Source: MHLP01 sp043736515 (GTDB taxonomy: Bacteria > Patescibacteriota > Minisyncoccia > Phycocordibacterales > UBA6899). Taken from it: a DNA stretch of 19,434 nucleotides. Position numbers and translations under genes: made by a program. Below, piece by piece: positions 13,781 to 18,506 of this stretch. How positions within the stretch are numbered: position 1 is the first letter of the stretch; each line of letters opens with the position of its first letter. The DNA lies in the NCBI GenBank assembly GCA_043736515.1, contig JAYTCK010000054.1, positions 1 to 19,434 on the forward strand, written 5' to 3'. The notes below the pieces were generated by a model. It was not told the origin of the DNA. It did no database searches and saw nothing but the letters and a program-made list of their open reading frames with translations.

Positions 13781-13833
13781 CGGACAACTTCTCCAAGGTA
13801 CGACCTTTCAAAGCCAAGGTCGGACCTTAGTCC
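13781..13833 (-). promoter_or_regulatory. suf leader RNA motif, copy 2 (sufD-sufS gap)
   Basis: On the minus strand the block GGACTAAGGT (13833-13824) is followed by C, CGACC, a 12-base loop, GGTCG, T and the block ACCTTGGAGAAGTTGTCCG (13799-13781). It can fold as P1 GGAC/GTCC, P2 AAGGT/ACCTT, a C-U mismatch, and P3 CGACC/GGTCG, with a conserved unpaired GGAGAAGTT on the 3' side. The same outer blocks occur before sufB with a different but pairing P3. The sufD stop codon TAA is contained in GGACTAA. This suggests a cis-acting RNA controlling sufS. An alternative is that TTGTCC inside it serves as a -35 for TAAAAT at 13765-13760. Confidence 0.6.
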
Positions 13834-15005
13834 GCTTTTGTCAGCCCACCAATTCGCTTGCGTACATCTTCCATCATCTCCCCTTTCTTGATCTTCTCGA
13901 GGAGTGATCCGAAAAACCCTTCGATGGCGAGCTCGCGGGCCTCTCTGTCGGAAATGCCACGTGTCTTTGCATAAAAAAGGTCTATGTCGCGAATATGACT
14001 AATAGAGAGTTTGTGACTTGAAGAAACTTCGCGGCTTGCAATATCAAGTGCGGGTATTGCATCAACTTCCGCTTTGGGCGAGACGATCAAAAATTTTCCT
14101 TCCTGTGCACCATCCACTTTGCCAACTCCGCTTTTCATATCGATCACTCCGCGATAGACGATCTTTGAAGTATCCAGAGCTAAGCCGAGTGCATATACCC
14201 GTGAATGCGTATTACTTGCACGATGCTCCACTCCCGCCCAAATATCATAGCGCGCGCTTTGGCTCGCAATGAGGGTATGCAGAATCTCGCTTGTTGCTTC
14301 CTCGCCCAGAAGAAGTGCGTTCGTACGCGAGAAATAATTATGAGGAGCCTGTGGTTCGTCAATAAAATCACACGAAGCATGATGTGCAACAAGTGCGGTG
14401 CTTTCCCCCATCACAAGACCTTTCACGCCCTCTGTCCGTGTGATGATCTCTGTCTTTGTGTCGTTCTCTGTAAGCACGAGCATGGTGCGTGCGAGCGTAC
14501 TCGACGCTTCCCCGCCTTTCATAATGCTCTCCATTTTAAATTGTGCCCCCTCCTTTACGACAATAATGATCATGTCTGATGCTGCACCCAAAGGTAGGGT
14601 TGATTCGAGTGTGAGTGTCTCAGTCTTTGCATTCCCTGCATCATCGAGCGTTGGCTGCACATACACGACAAGTCCTGTTTGAAAAAATGCTTGGCCCAGC
14701 GCCGAGCCATGGGAAGCAGGCTTTGGGAAAAGCTCACTCGTCATGAGGCGCTCGAGTATCGGTGCTATTTCTTCCTGAGCCATGGCTTCCTTCCACGTAT
14801 AGAGCTCAAGGGATTTTGACGGAGTGACAAGGTATTCAGGGTATGCGGAAAAATCCGACACCTCTCCGAGAGATACGCCAGAAATATTAATGCCGTATGT
14901 GGCATCCTGCGAAAGGCTTGCGGCGATTTCAGCGCGGTTCATTCGCCAATCGGAAAGCCAGCTTGGTTCCACAAGCCGTTTTGACAATTCCTCTATTTGT
15001 GCCAT
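13827..15005 (-). CDS. sufD: SufD, subunit of the SufBCD Fe-S scaffold
   Basis: A protein of 392 residues from ATG 15005 (an in-frame TTG at 15014 would add three). The N-terminal half is weakly conserved, as usual for SufD. The C-terminal half is the SufBD beta-helix core with IDMKSGVGKVDGAQEGKFLI (about 288-307), then the diagnostic SSSHKLSIS (His331, matching the cluster-site His360 of E. coli SufD), DIDLFYAKTRGIS and the helix EARELAIEGFF. SufD pairs with SufB to build the nascent cluster at their interface. It has its own promoter (TTTACA/TATATT), which overlaps a strong promoter on the opposite strand. Its stop codon lies inside the suf leader motif that precedes sufS, 72 bases before the sufS ATG, so sufD, sufS and sufU could be one operon with internal control. 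Confidence 0.93.
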   Translation of the reverse strand: MAQIEELSKRLVEPSWLSDWRMNRAEIAASLSQDATYGINISGVSLGEVSDFSAYPEYLVTPSKSLELYTWKEAMAQEEIAPILERLMTSELFPKPASHGSALGQAFFQTGLVVYVQPTLDDAGNAKTETLTLESTLPLGAASDMIIIVVKEGAQFKMESIMKGGEASSTLARTMLVLTENDTKTEIITRTEGVKGLVMGESTALVAHHASCDFIDEPQAPHNYFSRTNALLLGEEATSEILHTLIASQSARYDIWAGVEHRASNTHSRVYALGLALDTSKIVYRGVIDMKSGVGKVDGAQEGKFLIVSPKAEVDAIPALDIASREVSSSHKLSISHIRDIDLFYAKTRGISDREARELAIEGFFGSLLEKIKKGEMMEDVRKRIGGLTKAD

Positions 15006-15007
15006 GT

Positions 15008-15036
15008 TTGACAAGATGGTAAAAATATACTATACT
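15008..15036 (+). promoter_or_regulatory. Strong promoter of the small plus-strand gene at 15094
   Basis: TTGACA (15008-15013), 17 bases, TATACT (15031-15036). It overlaps the sufD promoter on the other strand, and its -35 abuts the sufD start. Confidence 0.7.
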
Positions 15037-15052
15037 TTCTATGGCTTGTAAA
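15024..15052 (-). promoter_or_regulatory. Promoter of sufD
   Basis: On the minus strand TTTACA (15052-15047), 17 bases, TATATT (15029-15024). The leader to ATG 15005 is only about 11 bases and has no Shine-Dalgarno. Confidence 0.6.
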
Positions 15053-15075
15053 GTGTTAGGGAGGTCCTTAACACT
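15052..15075 (+). promoter_or_regulatory. Leader hairpin before the small gene at 15094
   Basis: AGTGTTAGGG (15052-15061) pairs with the segment ending TTAACACT (to 15075), one G-U pair, loop AGGT. It is in the 5' UTR, ahead of the ribosome binding site TAGGAG at 15082-15087. It could stabilise the message or sequester the AGGGAGG pseudo-SD. Confidence 0.5.
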
Positions 15076-15093
15076 AACCCATAGGAGTCAGTG

Positions 15094-15309
15094 ATGTTCT
15101 TTTCTTCTTCGAATCCGCACAAGTGGGTCATGTGGTTTGCATGGTTCCCTGTGCCAATCAAAAACACGGGGCCAAACAACATGGTGTGGCTACGACGTGT
15201 CGAGCGACGAGTGACGCCAGGCCGACCTATCGAAACAGGTTGTGTTGATTATCGGTTGCCGGGCACAAGTGAACACTGCTCAACTTCGACAGTTTTGAAC
15301 GCCTATTAG
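15094..15309 (+). CDS. Small Trp-rich hypothetical protein
   Basis: A protein of 71 residues from ATG 15094, with TAGGAG (15082-15087) upstream; a GTG directly before is a less likely start. The N-terminal half is rich in aromatics (HKWVMWFAWFPVPI), followed by MVWLRRVERRV and a short polar tail with two cysteines. The pattern W-F-A-W-x-P-V then W-L-x-x-V-E-R-R resembles small uncharacterised proteins seen in phage and bacterial genomes (from memory, unverified). The hydrophobic segment is too broken by Pro and Trp for a convincing membrane helix. Expression looks strong: near-consensus promoter, leader hairpin, good ribosome binding site and a very stable terminator. It sits between sufB and sufD on the opposite strand, so it may be an insertion into the SUF cluster. 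Confidence 0.7.
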   Translation: MFFSSSNPHKWVMWFAWFPVPIKNTGPNNMVWLRRVERRVTPGRPIETGCVDYRLPGTSEHCSTSTVLNAY

Positions 15310-15324
15310 CTAGTGGAGACCCTG

Positions 15325-15352
15325 CCGCCGGATTCGTCCGGCGGTTTTCTTT
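15325..15352 (+). terminator. Strong intrinsic terminator with UUCG tetraloop
   Basis: CCGCCGGA (15325-15332), loop TTCG, TCCGGCGG (15337-15344), then TTTTCTTTT. A textbook terminator for the small gene at 15094. Confidence 0.92.
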
Positions 15353-15383
15353 TCTCTAAAACCATTCCATTTTAATAGTTGAT

Positions 15384-15412
15384 TCGACAAAATTTACAAC
15401 ATGCACTATTCT
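15384..15412 (+). promoter_or_regulatory. Promoter of the small gene at 15456
   Basis: TCGACA (15384-15389), 17 bases, TATTCT (15407-15412). The leader is about 35 bases. Confidence 0.5.
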
Positions 15413-15455
15413 TTAACTCAGACAATTGCATTCACAACCAACCTGAAAGGTTTTA

Positions 15456-15713
15456 ATGGGAACACAGCGACTCCTTCTTGATCGTCTCGTCGTTATCAAA
15501 CCATGGCGCAAGCACGGCAACGGCGCAAAAGGCGGTGGGCGGCAAGGAACCTCCGGTAAGAAAGGTACGATTTTTCAACTGGAAAGTGGCATTCAGACTG
15601 AGCTGAAAACCGAAACGGGAAGTACTTTCACCGATCTCTCGCGCAAGCTGCGCAGTTCGGGACTAATCCCGCAGCATGTCGCCCTCAATAAGTCAGGTGA
15701 GACGCGATTCTGA
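15456..15713 (+). CDS. Small basic hypothetical protein
   Basis: A protein of 85 residues from ATG 15456 with GAAAGG a few bases upstream. It is rich in Lys, Arg, Gly and Thr (KPWRKHGNGAKGGGRQGTSG near residues 15-34) and has no cysteines, signal peptide or membrane segment. The Gly/Lys-rich N-terminal part may be disordered and could bind nucleic acid; the second half (FTDLSRKLRSSGLI) looks helical. I recognise no family. A promoter (TCGACA/TATTCT) and a clear terminator bracket it as its own unit, which is the main reason to accept it. Like its neighbour at 15094 it splits sufB from sufD on the opposite strand. Confidence 0.6.
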   Translation: MGTQRLLLDRLVVIKPWRKHGNGAKGGGRQGTSGKKGTIFQLESGIQTELKTETGSTFTDLSRKLRSSGLIPQHVALNKSGETRF

Positions 15714-15727
15714 TTCGCACATAACAA

Positions 15728-15756
15728 AAAACCGCCGAGTATGGCGGTTTTCTTTT
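15728..15756. terminator. Bidirectional terminator between the small gene and sufB
   Basis: AAAACCGCC (15728-15736), loop GAGTAT, GGCGGTTTT (15743-15751), with an A-run on the left and T-rich sequence on the right. It can end the plus-strand gene at 15456 and also the sufB message from the right. Confidence 0.85.
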
Positions 15757-15807
15757 TATAAATCTATACATGCATTTGGGATAGAAAAATTTGAGATGCA
15801 ATACGAA

Positions 15808-15876
15808 GTCCTGGAGCGGTGTTGTGTCTGAGTGGGCTTATTCTCATAAGTCCGCCAGACCGACACCGGGAAGGAC
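15808..15876 (+). ncRNA. Long segmented hairpin between convergent units, function unknown
   Basis: The helical segments stack in register. They are GTCCT/AGGAC (15808-15812 with 15872-15876), CGGTGT/ACACCG (15817-15822 with 15863-15868), GTCTG/CAGAC (15826-15830 with 15856-15860), one bulged A, and GTGGGCTTAT/ATAAGTCCGC (15832-15841 with 15846-15855) with a TCTC loop. The two imperfect pairs are G-U on the plus-strand RNA but would be A-C on the minus strand, so the plus strand folds better. I see no convincing promoter of its own. It lies in the 3' region of the sufB message, so it may instead be a minus-strand 3' UTR structure. The protein-free stretch 15752-15897 contains nothing else I can name. 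Confidence 0.45.
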
Positions 15877-15897
15877 GAGTAGTGCGCTCAAAATTTT

Positions 15898-17268
15898 TTA
15901 TCCCACACTTCCCTCCATTTCAAGTTCAATAAGCTTATTAAGCTCAACTGCATATTCAAGTGGCAATGCTTTAATAATCGGGTCCATAAAGCCGCCCACG
16001 ATGAGGCGCGTTGCTTCGGACTCACTATAGCCGCGACTTTTTAAGTAAAAAATTTCTTCTTCCCCCACCTTACCCACTCGTGCTTCGTGTGAAATACTCA
16101 CTTGGTTGTTTTCATTTTTAATCGAAGGGTAGGTATTGGACACCGACTCATCGTCGAGAATAAGCGCATCGCACGTCACGGAGGATTGCGCACCAATAGC
16201 CCCGGGCATCATGCGCACATATCCGCGGTAGTTGGACACTCCCCCACCTTTTGAAACAGACTTGGAACGAATGACGGAAACAGTATCGGGTCCGATGTGG
16301 ATTGCTTTTGAACCGGTGTCCTGCACCTGCCCTGCATTTGCCATCACGATGCCGAGTGATTCACTGCGTGCGCGAGCGCCGAGGAGTACGGAGGATGGGT
16401 AGAGCATGGTGACACGCGAACCCATATTACCGTTCACCCACTCCACGGTGCCGTCCTCCATCACCAACGCCTTTTTTGTATTTAAATTGTAGGTGTTCTT
16501 AGACCAGTTCTCGACACTGATATATTTTACACGTGCACCTTTTTTGACCCAGAGCTCGACACAGCCGGCATGAAGTGAACTCTCGGTGTACTGCGGAGCG
16601 GAGCACCCTTCGATGTACGTGATCTCTGCGCCTTCATCGGCAATGATAAGTGTGTGCTCGAACTGCGCCGAACGTGCTTTGTTCATACGAAAATATGCCT
16701 GAAGTGGCAGCGAGACCTTTACTCCCTTTGGCACATAGATAAATGTTCCGCCACTCCAGACCGCCGCATGAAGCATTGTAAATTTGTGGTCCGTCACCGG
16801 AACGCACTTTGTCATAAAGTGCTCTTTGACCAGCTCGGGATATTTTTCGAGTGCAACGTCCATGTTCTCAAAAATAACTCCCTGGTCGGCAAGTGACTTT
16901 TGAATGCGGTGATACACAATCCCAGAATCATACTGCGCACCTACCCCACCCAAGTATTCGCGCTCTGCTTTTGGGATGCCAAGCTTTTCGAATGTGTCCG
17001 TAATCTCCTTGGGAAGATCTTTCCAGTCATCGGTTTCTTTTACTCCCGGATCAACATAGTAAGTGATGTTTTCGAGATCGAGACCTGTTAAGTCAGGGCC
17101 CCAACCAGGCATGCGAGTTTCTTGCCAGAGTGCGAGCGCCTTAAGTCGAATTTCAAGCATCCACTCAGGCTCCTTTTTGGTAGCAGAAATCTGCCTGACC
17201 AAGGCTTCGGTCGGGCCGATGTTGTGCACAAATGCTTCTGTTGTGGTTTCTTGTGTTGGCATGTTCAT
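15898..17268 (-). CDS. sufB: SufB, core subunit of the SufBCD Fe-S scaffold
   Basis: A protein of 456 residues from ATG 17268 (TTG 17277 and ATG 17262 are alternatives). It follows the SufB family throughout: PGWGPDLTGLDLENITYYVDPG near the start (written here only as a landmark, about residues 54-75), the beta-helix core with IYVPKGVKVSLPLQAYFR (about 184-201) and VEWVNGNMGSRVTMLYPS. The C-terminal site has SVTCDALILDD (C366, matching Cys405 of E. coli SufB), ISHEARVGKVGEEEIFYLKS (with the Glu matching Glu434) and SEATRLIVGGF. It is the subunit on which the nascent cluster forms with SufC and SufD. It is the first suf gene in the window and has its own promoter and a roughly 100-base 5' UTR holding the suf leader motif. 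There is no Shine-Dalgarno near the start codon. Confidence 0.96.
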   Translation of the reverse strand: MNMPTQETTTEAFVHNIGPTEALVRQISATKKEPEWMLEIRLKALALWQETRMPGWGPDLTGLDLENITYYVDPGVKETDDWKDLPKEITDTFEKLGIPKAEREYLGGVGAQYDSGIVYHRIQKSLADQGVIFENMDVALEKYPELVKEHFMTKCVPVTDHKFTMLHAAVWSGGTFIYVPKGVKVSLPLQAYFRMNKARSAQFEHTLIIADEGAEITYIEGCSAPQYTESSLHAGCVELWVKKGARVKYISVENWSKNTYNLNTKKALVMEDGTVEWVNGNMGSRVTMLYPSSVLLGARARSESLGIVMANAGQVQDTGSKAIHIGPDTVSVIRSKSVSKGGGVSNYRGYVRMMPGAIGAQSSVTCDALILDDESVSNTYPSIKNENNQVSISHEARVGKVGEEEIFYLKSRGYSESEATRLIVGGFMDPIIKALPLEYAVELNKLIELEMEGSVG

Positions 17269-17283
17269 GTTGACCAAAAAAGA

Positions 17284-17346
17284 CGGACAACTTCTCCAAG
17301 GTCGGGCAAAGTGAATATCGTCATAGCTAAGGCCCGACCTTAGTCC
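17284..17346 (-). promoter_or_regulatory. suf leader RNA motif, copy 1 (sufB 5' UTR)
   Basis: On the minus strand GGACTAAGGT (17346-17337), CGGGC, a 24-base loop, GCCCG, and ACCTTGGAGAAGTTGTCCG (17302-17284). Folding gives P1 GGAC/GTCC, a continuous 10 bp P2-P3 AAGGTCGGGC/GCCCGACCTT, and a conserved 9-base bulge GGAGAAGTT. It is followed at once by TCTTTTTT (17283-17276), so the closing helix plus U-run may act as a terminator or attenuator just before the sufB start. The motif recurs before sufS with a different P3 that still pairs. It matches no riboswitch class that I can recall. Confidence 0.65.
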
Positions 17347-17377
17347 ATCTTTTTGGAGTTCTCTCTAAAGTCTTGAC

Positions 17378-17405
17378 AGTATACGTATTGATGTTATTTT
17401 TGCAA
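17378..17405 (-). promoter_or_regulatory. Promoter of sufB
   Basis: On the minus strand TTGCAA (17405-17400), 16 bases, TATACT (17383-17378). The transcript start near 17371 gives a 5' UTR of about 100 bases that contains the suf leader motif. Confidence 0.6.
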
Positions 17406-17406
17406 C

Positions 17407-17439
17407 AAAAAAAGCGGTGATACAGATGAGTATCGCCGC
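17407..17439 (-). terminator. Intrinsic terminator of the gene at 17453-17887
   Basis: On the minus strand GCGGCGATAC (17439-17430), loop TCATCT, GTATCACCGC (17423-17414) with one C-A mismatch, then seven T residues (17413-17407). The sufB -35 starts right beyond it. Confidence 0.82.
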
Positions 17440-17452
17440 CTATGCTTCAGGT

Positions 17453-17887
17453 TCAGTAGCGAGGCTTGGGTGGCCAGCAACCGAACATTATGGCGAGATC
17501 AGCTGCGCCAACGCGGTCAATCCTCAAGTATTCCTTTCGGAGTTCCTCGAGTTCCTCGTGACTGTATCCCAGTCGGTTAACTTCCTGCAGTGTGGCGAGT
17601 ACACCCACGTGCTTCTCACCAACAAACAGCTCATTGACCAACTCCGCGACCTCTACGCCCGTAATGTAATTTTGGCCTCCCGAGATGTTCGGGTCGATGA
17701 ACTTCCGGATGATCGTCCGGAGTGTCACATTCGGGGATGACAGTCTCCCCGCCAAATCGAGTAGTGCCAGAACGAGCTCTTTCGTGTCGAGATCTCCCCT
17801 CGTTTGGAGGCCCTGTGGGTGCTGCCTGAAACCCGCGATAAAACATTCTGGTACATACACCTTTGGGGGTGGAACCTTCTCTTCCAT
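17453..17887 (-). CDS. Hypothetical protein, helical
   Basis: A protein of 144 residues, no family recognised. The N-terminus is proline-rich (EEKVPPPKVYVPECF), the middle has Leu-rich helical stretches (DTKELVLALLDLAGRL, about 34-49; TGVEVAELVNELF, about 76-88) and a charged helix near the end (SHEELEELRKEYLRIDR, about 108-124), finishing FGCWPPKPRY. There is no signal peptide or membrane segment, and the two cysteines are far apart. It is a well-formed gene: promoter TGGACA/TATAAT, AAGGAG seven bases before ATG 17887, and a strong terminator. The GC-rich body contrasts with its AT-rich promoter region. Transcribed toward sufB but ended by its own terminator, so a functional link to SUF is not implied. 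Confidence 0.75.
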   Translation of the reverse strand: MEEKVPPPKVYVPECFIAGFRQHPQGLQTRGDLDTKELVLALLDLAGRLSSPNVTLRTIIRKFIDPNISGGQNYITGVEVAELVNELFVGEKHVGVLATLQEVNRLGYSHEELEELRKEYLRIDRVGAADLAIMFGCWPPKPRY

Positions 17888-17954
17888 TATGATTCTCCTT
17901 GTAAGGAACTGTGAAGTAAAACGGTGACAGCCTAGTCTCTAAACTGTCTATTTA

Positions 17955-17983
17955 ATTATATCATAAATAATATATACTGTCCA
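17955..17983 (-). promoter_or_regulatory. Promoter of the gene at 17453-17887
   Basis: On the minus strand TGGACA (17983-17978), 17 bases, TATAAT (17960-17955). The leader is about 60 bases. Confidence 0.65.
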
Positions 17984-17998
17984 GTCCGCGCATTTAGC

Positions 17999-18026
17999 TT
18001 GACTCACTTGTATTTTGCTATAGCGT
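17999..18026 (+). promoter_or_regulatory. Possible promoter of the gene at 18067
   Basis: TTGACT (17999-18004), 16 bases, TAGCGT (18021-18026). TATAGC at 18019-18024 is an alternative -10 with a short spacing. Divergent from the promoter at 17955-17983. Confidence 0.35.
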
Positions 18027-18066
18027 TATTGGCAGTTGCTCATCGCTACGTTTTTAAGGAATAAAC

Positions 18067-18429
18067 ATGGAACTGCGTGCGCTAATGACATTAGATGATG
18101 TGTACTTTAATGCGTCACTCACCAGAGCGGATCCGATTGCTGAGGCGGAAAAGCTTAATTTTACACATGAATTCGACGTCGAGCTAAGAGTGGTGATGCA
18201 GTCACATGACAACCTTGGGGAAAAAATTGCTGCGTTATATCTTTTTGTCGGAAAATTATACAACCTTGGCCACAAAAACTCTCGGGTCATGGAGCGGACG
18301 ATTATGGTCCTCTGTATATACTTGCAGCATCATGGCGGACTTGAGCGACTCCGCTTTACGGTAATTTTTAGCGACAAGCTTCTTGCCCTCGTAAGGGACT
18401 TCCAAAGTGAGTTAGCCAGAACCGAATGA
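18067..18429 (+). CDS. Hypothetical all-helical protein
   Basis: A protein of 120 residues from ATG 18067 with AAGGAATAAAC directly upstream. It is rich in Leu, Glu, Arg and His with regular heptad-like spacing (KIAALYLFVGKLYNLG, about 53-68; RTIMVLCIYLQHHGGLERL, about 76-94; DKLLALVRDFQSEL), suggesting a compact helical bundle. It has one cysteine and no signal peptide, and the hydrophobic stretches are too short and charged to be membrane helices. I recognise no family. It ends just before a clear terminator and is followed by a separate promoter, so it is a single-gene unit. Confidence 0.72.
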   Translation: MELRALMTLDDVYFNASLTRADPIAEAEKLNFTHEFDVELRVVMQSHDNLGEKIAALYLFVGKLYNLGHKNSRVMERTIMVLCIYLQHHGGLERLRFTVIFSDKLLALVRDFQSELARTE

Positions 18430-18433
18430 ATAG

Positions 18434-18458
18434 CCGCCCACGATGGGTGGTTTTTATT
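18434..18458 (+). terminator. Intrinsic terminator of the gene at 18067
   Basis: CCGCCCA (18434-18440), loop CGA, TGGGTGG (18444-18450) with one G-U pair, then TTTTTATTT. Confidence 0.82.
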
Positions 18459-18470
18459 TGCACTCACGCT

Positions 18471-18499
18471 TTGATTTTTTTGCGTATTCGAGTTACGCT
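18471..18499 (+). promoter_or_regulatory. Promoter giving a leaderless message for the gene at 18507
   Basis: TTGATT (18471-18476), 17 bases, TACGCT (18494-18499), seven bases, ATG 18507. No Shine-Dalgarno precedes the ATG. Confidence 0.5.
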
Positions 18500-18506
18500 C
18501 ACCCAT

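Noticed and set aside
13781..13833. Reading the suf leader motif as an ordinary terminator of sufD
   Set aside because: A plain terminator would not keep the same 19-base 3' block, including an unpaired GGAGAAGTT, in an unrelated position before sufB, and the run after this copy is a poor T-tract.
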